From assembly GCA_013360465.1 (NCBI GenBank), contig JABWBO010000003.1, positions 87,185 to 151,184 of the forward strand: a stretch of DNA of 64,000 bases, given 5' to 3'. Source of the DNA: Anaerolineae bacterium (GTDB lineage Bacteria > Chloroflexota > Anaerolineae > Aggregatilineales > Phototrophicaceae). The notes under the pieces are model-generated. The model saw only the letters and a program-made list of their open reading frames with translations. It searched no databases and had not been told where the DNA came from. The position numbers and the translations under genes are program-made. Position 1 is the stretch's first letter, and every line of letters begins with the position of its first letter. Below, piece after piece: positions 1 to 8,542 of the stretch.

Positions 1-984
1 TCCGGCGTATTCGCCCAGCGCGTAGATCAACGCTGCGATCAGCGCCAGCGCCCAATAGAGATGGCGGCGCGGCGCGCGCATCAGAGCGAAGATCGCCAGG
101 ACGAGTACCGGCAGTCCAACGTAAGCCAACGTCTCCTGGCTGCCGGTCTGCGGCGCGAAGATCAATCCCACCCACTGCGCAGGCTGCATGGCAAAAACGC
201 CCGCCTCCTGCGCCGCCAGCCCGCTGCGGGACAACCAGGGCATCCAGATCAGCAGAGGAAGGCTAAGCGACAGGGTCAGCAGCAGCATGATGGCGACCGC
301 AGTCAGCGCCACACCAACCGGTCGCAGCGACCGGACCTGACGCCGCTGGACGATGCCATATCCAACCGCCAGCGCCAGGGCAAAGAAGCTGACGCGCACA
401 TCCGCCAGCAAAATCAGCGCGGCAGCCAGACCCAGGACGAGCGCATGGAAAAAGCGGCGCTCTTGTGCTGTAACGGCGCGTTGTACGGCGAGCATCAGCC
501 AGGGAAACCACGCAAGCGCGTAGAGTACATCCAGATGCCCTGCCCCGGTGTGGGCGATCAGGCGCGGGGCGAGCGCGTAAGCCAGCGCAGCGGCGGTGGT
601 GGGCGCGGGCGGCATTTGCTGGGCGCACGCCCAGCGAGCCATCCCGAAATAGGCAGCCAGCAGATGAGCGAGGATCATGCCGTTCAGATGTATCAGGGGT
701 GGAAAGACGCCAGCCAGCCACTGAAACGGATAGGCGGTCTTGTTGAGCGGGTTTGCAGCGAAGGGATGACCGGCGAGAATTGTCTCGCGCCAGATCGGCA
801 GCCCCTGCCCCGCCTGAATTGATCGATGAAGGTGCAGCGCCGCCGGAAAGTGCGAGGTGACGGCGTCCGAAAAGTGTGCGCCGGGTGTGAACGGGAGTCC
901 ATCGAAGCGGAAACCTGTCCAAACCATGAGGATCATCAGCCCAACGAGAAGGAGGATATGGCGGCGCAGGAGAAGCGCGATCAC
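1..984 (-). CDS. Polytopic membrane protein, YfhO-like, partial at window edge
   Basis: The minus-strand frame is open from a GTG at 984 to base 1, so the C-terminus lies outside the window; 328 codons are visible. The product starts with a hydrophobic segment (residues 2-20) followed by an extracytoplasmic-looking stretch, then repeated hydrophobic helices separated by short charged loops. A conserved-looking block around residues 70-95 (PFQWLAGVFPP, then LNGMILAHLLAAY) resembles the YfhO/GT-C membrane family involved in sugar transfer to cell-wall polymers or lipids; that resemblance is from memory and is only suggestive. It lies 42 bases downstream of another membrane protein gene on the same strand and is probably co-transcribed with it. 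A GGATT stretch lies about 12 bases before the GTG. Plus-strand open frames in this interval are shadows. Confidence 0.72.
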   Translation of the reverse strand, partial: MIALLLRRHILLLVGLMILMVWTGFRFDGLPFTPGAHFSDAVTSHFPAALHLHRSIQAGQGLPIWRETILAGHPFAANPLNKTAYPFQWLAGVFPPLIHLNGMILAHLLAAYFGMARWACAQQMPPAPTTAAALAYALAPRLIAHTGAGHLDVLYALAWFPWLMLAVQRAVTAQERRFFHALVLGLAAALILLADVRVSFFALALAVGYGIVQRRQVRSLRPVGVALTAVAIMLLLTLSLSLPLLIWMPWLSRSGLAAQEAGVFAMQPAQWVGLIFAPQTGSQETLAYVGLPVLVLAIFALMRAPRRHLYWALALIAALIYALGEYAG

Positions 985-1026
985 AGTCGGGGTAGAATCC
1001 TTACATGAAACCGTTCAAGACACATT

Positions 1027-2688
1027 TCACGGCACATACACATAAATGGACACCGTGTCGGCGCGGGCGGCAAGTTGCATCGACTGAAGACAGGTGTTCT
1101 CGCCGAGCTGCGCTTCTTGCGGTCCGGCGACCACATAGTGAATGTCGTACTGCACGATCAGCGCCGCACAGTCCACCCCGGCAGAGAACCAGGCGCGCAC
1201 CGCAGCCTCTTTCTCCACCGCGTCCAGCGTCTCGTAAGGATGCCCATAGACGACGCGGCTTCCAACCCACCCCGGAATCCAGACGCCGACGACAGGTGAC
1301 GCCAGGATAACGTCCTCTGGCGTAGAACGCTCACGCAGCCAATTGAATGTCGCCGCGTAGTCGCGTTCCAGAAAGATGCCGACAGCCTGGTCTGGTCGTC
1401 CGGCAAGCATCGAGATAATCGGCAGAAACAGCACAATCATGGGGCTGATCGCCATCACAGCGGCGATCAGCACATTGATCAACCCTCGACTGCGCCCGCC
1501 CATCAGACGCAGCCAGACATCTTCAACCGCACGGGTCGCAAAATAGGCGATCGGAATCATCATGCCGACTGCGAATCGACGTTGTGTGTTCGTCGGCAGA
1601 TACATAGCGATCACCATGACGACCAGCCAGACCAGCATGATCCAGTCACCGTTGCGTTCAAAACGCCGTGCCGCACGAACCAACGCCGGAATCGCCAGAA
1701 TGAGCGGCAAGCCGAAGCCAATCGCCAGGGCGATCGGGTTTGGCGACGGCGTGACGTTTTGAGCATTCCATTCCGCCATTGCCGGGTTGAAGCGCACCGT
1801 GACCATATAGTAGATCGCGAAGGGCAGCGCCGGAAGCCCGATCGCCAGCAGCCACCGCAGCGCACGGCGCGCAGCCGGATTGCGGCGAAACGCCAGTACC
1901 CCTGTGTACATGACGAGTGCACCGCCGAACGGGACCAGCGCCTGCGGGTACAAAAGCGCCAGAAGCAGGCTCAGCAAGGCACCGACCGGCAAGCCGCTGC
2001 GAAGCAGCGTCAGATGGCTGCTGCCAGGGCGCAGCGCGGCGATCAGCAGCGCGGCGAGGAGGGCGAGGCAGGCAGTGGTCAGCGGAAAATGGACATTGAC
2101 CAGGGTGCTGTAAAACGGAAAGGCTTCCGGCAGCAGCGCGAAGTCGGGGAACTGATCGCTTCCAGTCAGCGGAGCGAACAGCCACCCTAAGCCGGCGCCG
2201 GTCGCCGCAATGATAAAGAAGATGCGCCGCGTACGCACGCGAGTCCATATCACTGCCGCGCACTGGTAGAGCGCCGCATACATGATGAGGGATGCGCCCA
2301 GACGAGCGACATGGAAGACGATGAGCGGCGGCAGAGCGCTCAGCCGGGCGATATGTCCCAGCGCCGGATAGAGCGCCTGTATGAACGCGCCTGAATGTTC
2401 TTCCGGCGTATGCTGGAAGCGAACCAGCCATTCCCCCTCGTAACCGAGTGACATCTTGGCGAGATAGGTCGCCCCATCACGGTAGTTGTGCAGCGCCCCC
2501 ATGAACTGCCAGCCCTCGGTCCCTCGCAGGGCGACCCAAATCAGCGGCGCAAACGCCAGCAGCGCCAGCAGCGCAGCCATCACGATCAGCCAGCGCGCTT
2601 CGCCGGGCGTGATGTAATTCGTCTCCGACGATTTCATCATCTCGACGCCGAGCGGTCCGGTCGAAATCTGGCGATGTGGCGAATTCAT
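1027..2688 (-). CDS. Polytopic membrane protein, GT-C-like, function unknown
   Basis: Integral membrane protein of 553 residues from the ATG at 2688. About eleven hydrophobic segments run from residue 27 to about residue 440, followed by a soluble C-terminal part of roughly 120 residues with a WLRERSTPEDVILAS stretch. That tail resembles the C-terminal extracytoplasmic domain of many Chloroflexota GT-C or mannosyltransferase-like proteins, where 'W.R..TP.dAv.l..' is common. No DxD or other catalytic motif is obvious, so the reaction is not assigned. A TTG at 2856 would add 56 residues, but that stretch is not hydrophobic and reads like non-coding DNA, so I prefer 2688; an ATG pair near 2622 is a further option. 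The gene is divergent from the NACHT gene and upstream of the YfhO-like gene, probably in one operon. Confidence 0.7.
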   Translation of the reverse strand: MNSPHRQISTGPLGVEMMKSSETNYITPGEARWLIVMAALLALLAFAPLIWVALRGTEGWQFMGALHNYRDGATYLAKMSLGYEGEWLVRFQHTPEEHSGAFIQALYPALGHIARLSALPPLIVFHVARLGASLIMYAALYQCAAVIWTRVRTRRIFFIIAATGAGLGWLFAPLTGSDQFPDFALLPEAFPFYSTLVNVHFPLTTACLALLAALLIAALRPGSSHLTLLRSGLPVGALLSLLLALLYPQALVPFGGALVMYTGVLAFRRNPAARRALRWLLAIGLPALPFAIYYMVTVRFNPAMAEWNAQNVTPSPNPIALAIGFGLPLILAIPALVRAARRFERNGDWIMLVWLVVMVIAMYLPTNTQRRFAVGMMIPIAYFATRAVEDVWLRLMGGRSRGLINVLIAAVMAISPMIVLFLPIISMLAGRPDQAVGIFLERDYAATFNWLRERSTPEDVILASPVVGVWIPGWVGSRVVYGHPYETLDAVEKEAAVRAWFSAGVDCAALIVQYDIHYVVAGPQEAQLGENTCLQSMQLAARADTVSIYVYVP

Positions 2689-2884
2689 CTCAAGACACTC
2701 GATTATTCTCTGTTGAAGCCATTGTCGTAATTGTATGTCAGAGTTGACGCGATCGGGATCGCGTTTCGTTGAGGAATTGTCAATGATGTGACTCGCCGCC
2801 CCCAATCTGCAAAAATCGGGTATATTCCCTGGGTAGATAGAGGTCGCCAAACACAATCGTGCTTAGCGAGAATGTGAGCGAACG

Positions 2885-5584
2885 ATGGGGTTCGATCTGG
2901 AGAATTTCGGCGTTGGTCTGCTCGCCGGATGGGCATCTGCCTACGGCGTGTACCGCGCGAGACATGTCATTCGAGGGACGGTAGATTCGTTTGGCAAGGG
3001 GGCGCAGCGTGTCCAGTATTCAGCGACGCGCAGTGCTGACAGCCGCTATATCCATGATCTCATCGAGCAGTGCGAGACCAGTCACCTGGCGGGAAAGCTG
3101 GTGAGACTGAGCGACATCGTCGTCGAGCCACGCTTCCTGCCGCCAGAGGTGTTCACCGTACCACCGGACGACGAGCCTTACCCGTCGCCGTATAAAATCA
3201 TCCCAAACATTCCAGATCATCCTTATCTTCAGGCGCCTTTCAGCGTCGAGACGCTGTCCATCGACGATCTGGCGACCGGCAGCAATCGTATAGCGCTGCT
3301 GGGCTTGCCCGGCAGCGGGCGGACGACAGCGCTCATGACGATTGCGCTGCACAGCCTGGGACGTGTCAAGTTCCGTGCCACGCCAGACTCGGTTCAGCAG
3401 CGGCTTGACGCCGAGGAAGCAAAGCTGGCGGAAAAAGAGCGCGCAGTGCGCATCAAAGAACGCATCCTTATGGAAGAGCGCGCCAAAGAGCGGCTAGCCA
3501 GCGAAATCGGAACAACCTACGAAACGCTCCAAAAAGCTGACGACGGTCAGGAATACATCCCCCTTTTCAATCGGCTGATGCCGGTCTACGTACACTTCGC
3601 CGATCTCAATCTGGCATCCGGTGAGTTCAGCGGCGCGACCGACCCTGCCGAACCTGTCGTCAAGGCAATTCAGCATACCGTCCGCCGCGTCACCGCCAGC
3701 ACCATCCCGCGCAACTTCTACAAGCGCATCTCGAGCGGGCAGGTACTCCTGCTGCTGGATGGCTTCGACGAGCTTCAGGAACATGAACAGGCTGCCGCCC
3801 TGGATTGGATTCGCGGCTTCACCGAACTGTATCCGCAGAACTTCGTAGTTGTCACTGGACCTGCGAGCGGATACTCCCAGCTCACGCGGATGGGGTTCAC
3901 ATCGGTGTTCCTGCGCCCCTGGAATGATCTCGACGCCGATGCTCTGGTCGCCCGTTTCAAGGATACCTGGAGCAAAATTGGTAAGGGACGACGCAAGGCA
4001 GTTAACGAGGAAGTGCTTCAGCGTGCCCACGCCAATAACCGCGCCTTGTCAACCACCGAAGTATTCCTGAAAGTCTGGACGAACTTCGCCGATGACGCGG
4101 ATGCTGTGGGCGTCGTTGGCTGGTATCGGGCATTCCTCAAACGGCAGATGCAGAAGGGCGAAGATCAGACCGACGCGCTGGCGCAAATGGCGGCGCTTCA
4201 GCTTGATGAAGGATTCATCTCGGCAGCCAGACTCCAGGCAATCGCGACGGGCAGCGCGTCGGATGTCGATCTGGCAGCGAGATCGCTGCTTCAGGATTCG
4301 CGCGACGGAATATCCAGGACAGAGGGTGAAGCGACAGCCGCCAAACCCGAAGAGGAGAAAAAGGACAGCGAGACGACCAGCGCCCAGGGTCGCCAGTTGG
4401 GGGCGCTGCGTCGTGCCGGCTTGCTTGTCCGTTTCCGTGGCGACCGCTACCGTTTCCGCTCAGGCATGTTGGCGTCGTATCTCGCCAGCCATACCCTGCG
4501 CAGCGCATCGCTCGAAACGCTGAAAGCCAAGAACGGTTCACCCGCCTGGAACGCCGCCATAGCTTACTCAGCGCTGAGCCGCCCCTTGGACGATCTGGTC
4601 AAGGCGCTCATGAAGACGCCCGCCGACCTGCTTAACGAGCAGTTGATCCGCATGGGGCGATGGCTGGCTTATGCCCCGAACGACGTCAAGTGGCGCGGCG
4701 TCGTCCTCAACGCACTGGGGGTGCAGTTCGTCGCCCCCAGTCAGTATCCCGTCGTACGTGAACGCACCGCCGCTGCATTAATCGACAGCCGGGACAGCAA
4801 CATTCTGCTCGTGTTCCGCCGCGCCGTCCGAAACGCCTCACCAGACATCCGCCGGCTGGCGTGCCTGGCGATGGGAGCACTCGGCGACCCGGAAGGGCTG
4901 CGCGATCTGAAGCCGCTGATCGGCGATCACGACAGCGCCGTACAGCTGTCGGCGGGCATGGCGCTGGGCGCGGTTGGCAGTGACGAGGCGCTGGAAACGA
5001 TGGTAATCGCGCTGACCACTGGCACGGAACCGCTCCGCCAGGCGATGGCGGAAGCCTTTGCCGCGCTGCCGGATGAAGGCTTTCCAACGCTGTTTGACGC
5101 CATCCACGATAACGACCTCATGCTGCGCCGTGCGGCAGTCTTCGGGCTGCGACGCATCCGTTCGACCTGGGCGCTGGTCGAAATTTATCGCGCCTTCCTG
5201 GAAGATGAGCAGTGGTACGTGCGCTCGGCGGCGCAGCAGGCGTTCACCGAACTGCAATACGGGCGCACCGTCAGCATGACCACGCCCTATCCCCGTCCTG
5301 AGTCTATCGAGTGGCTGAAGGCGTGGGCTGGTCAGCGGGGTGAGACGCTGCCGCCAGGAGACAGCGCGGCGCACATGCTGCTGCGCGCCCTTCAAGAGGG
5401 AGACGCGGTAATCCGCGCGCTCGCCGCGCATGATATAGGCCAGCTGATGATGGTCGATATGATCAAGCCGCTCTACGGAGCGCTGCGCGATGCTCGCGAT
5501 GAGGTGCGCACGGCTGCGCACCGCGCCCTCACGGAGTTTCAACTTCAGATGGGGCAGTCTCTGCCATCTCCAACCGCGCTCTAG
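2885..5584 (+). CDS. NACHT-type STAND NTPase with C-terminal HEAT repeats
   Basis: Predicted signal-transducing P-loop NTPase of 899 residues. After a short N-terminal hydrophobic or amphipathic segment (about residues 8-28, possible membrane anchor) comes a linker rich in proline. A Walker A loop (LLGLPGSGRTTAL, about residues 138-150) follows. A charged coiled-coil insertion (about 168-215) separates it from the Walker B motif LLLLDGFDEL (about 289-298), which has the DGFDE signature of NACHT domains. The C-terminal third (about 640-890) contains at least five HEAT-like helical repeats, for example LACLAMGALGDPEGL and AGMALGAVGSDEAL. NACHT-repeat proteins act as switch ATPases in signalling or defence; which applies here cannot be read from the sequence. 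It is divergent from the membrane-protein operon, and its stop overlaps that of a convergent lipoprotein gene by four bases. Upstream there is a TATATT at 2821 but no good -35. Confidence 0.85.
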   Translation: MGFDLENFGVGLLAGWASAYGVYRARHVIRGTVDSFGKGAQRVQYSATRSADSRYIHDLIEQCETSHLAGKLVRLSDIVVEPRFLPPEVFTVPPDDEPYPSPYKIIPNIPDHPYLQAPFSVETLSIDDLATGSNRIALLGLPGSGRTTALMTIALHSLGRVKFRATPDSVQQRLDAEEAKLAEKERAVRIKERILMEERAKERLASEIGTTYETLQKADDGQEYIPLFNRLMPVYVHFADLNLASGEFSGATDPAEPVVKAIQHTVRRVTASTIPRNFYKRISSGQVLLLLDGFDELQEHEQAAALDWIRGFTELYPQNFVVVTGPASGYSQLTRMGFTSVFLRPWNDLDADALVARFKDTWSKIGKGRRKAVNEEVLQRAHANNRALSTTEVFLKVWTNFADDADAVGVVGWYRAFLKRQMQKGEDQTDALAQMAALQLDEGFISAARLQAIATGSASDVDLAARSLLQDSRDGISRTEGEATAAKPEEEKKDSETTSAQGRQLGALRRAGLLVRFRGDRYRFRSGMLASYLASHTLRSASLETLKAKNGSPAWNAAIAYSALSRPLDDLVKALMKTPADLLNEQLIRMGRWLAYAPNDVKWRGVVLNALGVQFVAPSQYPVVRERTAAALIDSRDSNILLVFRRAVRNASPDIRRLACLAMGALGDPEGLRDLKPLIGDHDSAVQLSAGMALGAVGSDEALETMVIALTTGTEPLRQAMAEAFAALPDEGFPTLFDAIHDNDLMLRRAAVFGLRRIRSTWALVEIYRAFLEDEQWYVRSAAQQAFTELQYGRTVSMTTPYPRPESIEWLKAWAGQRGETLPPGDSAAHMLLRALQEGDAVIRALAAHDIGQLMMVDMIKPLYGALRDARDEVRTAAHRALTEFQLQMGQSLPSPTAL

Positions 5585-6153
5585 CTGCTGCCTGAATCGG
5601 CTGCTTCCGGCGTAGACTCGACGGCTTCTGCCGCATCGGCGAGCGGAAGCCGCTCGTTTTCAGGATCACAGGACATGATGCGGTCGATGTCTGTGTGGAA
5701 CAGGTATTCCGCATCACCAGCGCGCAGCAGAATGCGATATCCATCGATTTGCATAGGCGTATACGCTGCGTCGGGGAGCGGGCAGTTCAGACCGCTGTCG
5801 GTCCAGACGACCGCCTGAATCGCCTCCAGTTGAATGCGTCGAATCGGCAGATCGGTCTCTCGCGCTACCGCTGCCTGAGCCAAGCCTACCAGTTCGGCAG
5901 CAATGGGGTCCCGTTCGATCAGCGAGAGTTCCGCTGTCGGCATCGTTTCGACATCACCGGCTGACGGCAGAACAGCCAGGTCCTGAGGCGCGGGCAGATC
6001 GGACTGGGTAGGAGTCTGCGAAGGAGGTGGGGGAGTCAGCGTATGGGTTGCCGCAATCAGCGTTGACGTAGCAACAAGCTCCCCGGTGGGAGCCTGGTCA
6101 GCGGTCGTGCATGCCGTCAGGGCAAGCAGCAGAAAGGCGGTCCACCTGCGCAT
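5581..6153 (-). CDS. Putative lipoprotein with WTDSGLNCP-type domain
   Basis: Small exported protein of 190 residues. It begins with a signal peptide ending in a lipobox, L-T-A-C, with Cys15 as the predicted lipidation site. A Thr/Pro-rich linker (about 25-55) follows, then a compact domain (about 85-165) containing WTDSGLNCP and GYRILLRAGDAEYLFHTD. The same pattern (W.DSsLGCP ... GY.i.L...G..y.YHTd) recurs in lipoproteins of Chloroflexota and Cyanobacteria, as I recall them, with no established function. The C-terminal tail is a short acidic Ser/Thr/Pro stretch, similar in composition to the tail of the DsbA-like protein at 30694-31677. It is the last gene of the pgeF-yggS-yggT-yggU operon, starting two bases after yggU ends. 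Its stop overlaps that of the convergent NACHT gene. Confidence 0.8.
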   Translation of the reverse strand: MRRWTAFLLLALTACTTADQAPTGELVATSTLIAATHTLTPPPPSQTPTQSDLPAPQDLAVLPSAGDVETMPTAELSLIERDPIAAELVGLAQAAVARETDLPIRRIQLEAIQAVVWTDSGLNCPLPDAAYTPMQIDGYRILLRAGDAEYLFHTDIDRIMSCDPENERLPLADAAEAVESTPEAADSGSS

Positions 6154-6155
6154 GG

Positions 6156-6476
6156 TTAAGTGACGTTCAGAGCCTCGTTAACCTGCTGGCTGGACACGCC
6201 TTCAATGGAGACGATCTTTTCGCGTCCGCCGGCGCCTGCGACGATTTCCACGCGATTCGGCGCGACGCCGATGAGACCCGCCAGGAACTCGATCAACTCA
6301 AGATTGGCGGACGGATCACCGGCAGGCGACGCCATCAGCCTCACCTTCACCACCCGCACATCCCCCTCATCCTGAAATCCGGCAAGTTCCGTCTTCTCAG
6401 CCTGCGTGATGACGCGAACGCTGATGGCGGCGCCGCTTCTGGCATCGGTGATTCTGAATTTCCGGTTCGCGGACAT
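6156..6476 (-). CDS. yggU: YggU/DUF167 family protein
   Basis: Small soluble protein of 106 residues. The C-terminal half matches the DUF167/YggU fold: VRLMASPAGDPSANLELIEFLA followed by LIGVAPNRVEIVAGAGGREKIVSI, which corresponds to the family pattern 'V.A.PvdGkAN..l...la..l.v....v.i..G..sr.K.v.i'. The cellular role of this family is not known. I start it at the ATG at 6476, because a clear purine-rich GGGAGGGCAGG lies just before it; the longer frame reaching 6512 would add twelve residues without similarity. The gene follows yggT by a gap of about 90 bases, and its stop precedes the lipoprotein start by two bases. YggT and DUF167 genes are frequent neighbours in Gram-positive division and cell-wall clusters. 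Confidence 0.85.
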   Translation of the reverse strand: MSANRKFRITDARSGAAISVRVITQAEKTELAGFQDEGDVRVVKVRLMASPAGDPSANLELIEFLAGLIGVAPNRVEIVAGAGGREKIVSIEGVSSQQVNEALNVT

Positions 6477-6565
6477 ACCTGCCCTCCCCCAGTCTACAGT
6501 GCATCCACGCAAATCTTAGCACTGTGTCGTTCAATGGACAATCCGGGCGATTGTTCCGCAGCGCC

Positions 6566-6814
6566 TTACAGAAGGCGCATCAGCAGCGTAATCACCAGAA
6601 TGACGATCATTGGGCTGAAGTCCACCGGCATGGGCGGCAGCATCCGGCGAATCGGCTGCAAGACCGGCTCAGTCGCGCTGTAAATGAAGCGCACGACCTG
6701 ATCGACCAACGGATTCGACCGATCCAGCGGAACCCAACTCAGCAGCACGTGCGCGAAAATCAGCAGAATGTAGATCGAAAGGAAAGTCTCGATCAGACTT
6801 GTGATTGGATTCAT
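6566..6814 (-). CDS. yggT: YggT family membrane protein
   Basis: Membrane protein of 82 residues with two hydrophobic helices (about residues 6-26 and 66-82) joined by a loop. The loop contains VRFIYSATEPVLQPIRRMLPP, the typical YggT signature 'i...t.P.l.P.r..lP'. YggT proteins are small membrane proteins of uncertain role, linked to osmotic tolerance and to the Gram-positive division gene cluster. The start ATG at 6814 has an AGGTTGA ribosome-binding site eight bases upstream. It begins three bases after the yggS stop, so the two are very likely translated from one message. At 82 residues it is near the usual family length of about 85-100. Confidence 0.9.
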   Translation of the reverse strand: MNPITSLIETFLSIYILLIFAHVLLSWVPLDRSNPLVDQVVRFIYSATEPVLQPIRRMLPPMPVDFSPMIVILVITLLMRLL

Positions 6815-6817
6815 GTG

Positions 6818-7543
6818 TCAACCTGTTCTTTCACCGAATATCGCCCGCCCTACACGCACCATCGTCGCGCCTTCCTGCACCGCTACCGGATAATCATCGG
6901 TCATACCCATACTCAACTCGGTGAACGTCGGTCCTGCATAAGGGGCGAGCCACTCGCGCAGAGCGGCAAGGCTGGCGAAGATCGGGCGGGTTTCTTCGAC
7001 ATCCTGCACAATGGGCGCCATCGTCATTACGCCGCGCAGGCGCAGCCCCGGAAGGACAGTAAGCTCGCCAACAGTCCGGGCAAGCATCTCGCGTCGTTCA
7101 GCCTGAGCCTGCCAGTCTGCGGCGTCAAATCCCCCCTTGCTCGCTTCGCCAGAGACGTTCATTTCCAGCAGGATATCCAGTACGAGTCCCGATTCGACTG
7201 CGTTCCGCGAAAGTTTTTCCGCCAGTTTCACCGAATCGATGGAATGAATCCAGCGAAACAACGCTGCCACATCTTTCGCCTTGCGCGACTGAATGTGCCC
7301 GATCATATGCCAGGTCACCGGATGTGTCAGACGCGCATCCACCACCGGTATCTTCGCGACAGACTCTTCTACGCGATTTTCGCCGAAATGTTGCGCCCCC
7401 GCCGATGCCGCTTCAAGCAGATGATCCGACGAATGCGTCTTGCTCACGGCGATCAGCGTCACCGCATCGGGCGAGCGCCCGACTCTGGCACAGGCGGCGC
7501 GAATGTTTTCCTGGACTCGTTCCAGGTTTTCGGCAATCGTCAT
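6818..7543 (-). CDS. yggS: YggS family PLP-homeostasis protein
   Basis: Pyridoxal 5'-phosphate-binding protein of 241 residues, a single TIM-barrel domain related to the N-terminal domain of alanine racemase. It is not a known catalyst; the family (PLPBP/PROSC) keeps vitamin B6 and amino-acid pools balanced. Visible signatures are LIAVSKT with the PLP lysine near residue 34, HFGENRVEE, TWHMIGHIQSRKAKD, HSIDSVKLA and the C-terminal LSMGMTDDYPVAVQEGATMVRVGRAIFG. I choose the ATG at 7543, which overlaps the TGA of the preceding pgeF-like gene as ATGA, implying translational coupling; a GTG two codons earlier is less likely. It is in an operon with yggT and yggU, the same association seen in Firmicutes and Actinobacteria. 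Confidence 0.93.
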   Translation of the reverse strand: MTIAENLERVQENIRAACARVGRSPDAVTLIAVSKTHSSDHLLEAASAGAQHFGENRVEESVAKIPVVDARLTHPVTWHMIGHIQSRKAKDVAALFRWIHSIDSVKLAEKLSRNAVESGLVLDILLEMNVSGEASKGGFDAADWQAQAERREMLARTVGELTVLPGLRLRGVMTMAPIVQDVEETRPIFASLAALREWLAPYAGPTFTELSMGMTDDYPVAVQEGATMVRVGRAIFGERTG

Positions 7544-8316
7544 ATGCACAACACCGCCCCGAACCTTCCGGTTCGCCCTTTCTCAGCGCGATGCGAAAAG
7601 AACTCATCCGTTCGCTCCGCCGTACACAGCCCCGCAACCTCGATGCAGCAGACTCCGGCGCGCTCCAGATCAATGCGGTTCGCGGTCCACAGGTCAAGAT
7701 ACGCCGTGCCGTCTTCCGTTGAACGCCTGATCGTATCATCGACTCCACCCAAATGGCGTCTGACGGCTTCAACAACTTCCTCGCCGACCTGATAGCGTTC
7801 AGGTCCAATACTCGGTCCGATGACGACGCGAAGGTCACCAGGCGCGCTGCCATAAGCATCATGCATCGCCCGCACCACCGACGAGGCGATTCCCTGTACC
7901 GTGCCCCGCCAACCCGCATGGGCGGCAGCGATGACGCGGCGCTGCGGGTCGAAAAAGAGGATCGGCGTGCAGTCGGCAAAGCGCATCGAGAGCGGTGTAT
8001 CGGGCTGGTCGGTCATCATCGCATCTGCGTGAGCTAACCATCGCCTGCCCTGCACCGGTCCCCGAACCATGACGACGTCGGCGCTGTGTACCTGCCACAC
8101 CGTACACGCCCGCGCGTCGTCAACGCCGATCGCCTCGTACATGCGGATGTGATTCGTCCGCACCGCGTGAGGATCATCGCCCACGTTCCCTCCGACATTG
8201 AGCGCGTCGAACGGAGGAGCGCTCACACCGCCCCGCCGCGTGAATACCCCGTGCCGCAGTTCATCGAGCAGGCTCGAACGGTAGTACACTACCCCTTGCT
8301 TCTCGTGCCTTTCCAA
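7540..8316 (-). CDS. pgeF: Laccase-domain purine nucleosidase/peptidoglycan-editing factor (PgeF/YfiH family)
   Basis: Protein of 258 residues with the multicopper polyphenol oxidase (laccase-domain) fold of YfiH/YlmD. The conserved metal-binding blocks are all visible: VWQVHSADV (His), MRFADCTPILFFD (Cys) and IAAAHAGWRGTVQGI (His), followed by IGPSIGPERYQVGEEV. Members have been reported as zinc-dependent adenosine/inosine-phosphorylating or deaminating enzymes, and as PgeF, which keeps non-alanine residues out of peptidoglycan; which activity applies is not decided here. No ATG fits, so a TTG at 8316 (GAGG about nine bases upstream) is taken, with a GTG at 8289 as alternative. It is first in a minus-strand operon, and its stop overlaps yggS. 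A TATAAT lies upstream on the minus strand near 8360, without a clear -35. Confidence 0.88.
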   Translation of the reverse strand: MERHEKQGVVYYRSSLLDELRHGVFTRRGGVSAPPFDALNVGGNVGDDPHAVRTNHIRMYEAIGVDDARACTVWQVHSADVVMVRGPVQGRRWLAHADAMMTDQPDTPLSMRFADCTPILFFDPQRRVIAAAHAGWRGTVQGIASSVVRAMHDAYGSAPGDLRVVIGPSIGPERYQVGEEVVEAVRRHLGGVDDTIRRSTEDGTAYLDLWTANRIDLERAGVCCIEVAGLCTAERTDEFFSHRAEKGRTGRFGAVLCI

Positions 8317-8399
8317 CGCAATCCGCCTCGCTCACACAACGCCACACGTCTCGCATTATACTGTACAGGGCAGCGTTTTTTGGTGGCTGGCAGAGTCTC

Positions 8400-8444
8400 G
8401 CTATACTTCTATACACAGAACACACTATACTGATCAATGATCAG
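8400..8444 (+). promoter_or_regulatory. Putative promoter region with palindrome before the two-component genes
   Basis: Two TATACT hexamers (8402-8407 and 8426-8431) lie in an AT-rich stretch. The first has a weak -35-like TTGGTG 16 bases upstream. The second -10 overlaps a perfect palindrome CTGATC-AAT-GATCAG (8430-8444), a possible binding site for a dimeric regulator. The spacing to the response-regulator start (8543) leaves a leader of about 100 bases. Assignment rests only on visual match. Confidence 0.35.
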
Positions 8445-8542
8445 AGGCATACGCTGAAGCCCCGCACGGCAGACCAGCAGGGCGTAAGAAAGGAGATACG
8501 GGACAACGTCGTTGTCTAACGACCTGTACCGTGCTTTTGCCA

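Noticed and set aside
61..822. Plus-strand frame of 253 codons at the window start
   Set aside because: The minus strand here encodes a hydrophobic membrane protein. The plus-strand product is a hydrophilic Arg/Gln-rich shadow.
2885..8316. Defence island around the NACHT gene
   Set aside because: The neighbours are membrane proteins and the pgeF-yggS-yggT-yggU housekeeping group. No nuclease, restriction-modification, toxin, integrase or IS element is seen, so a defence island is not supported.
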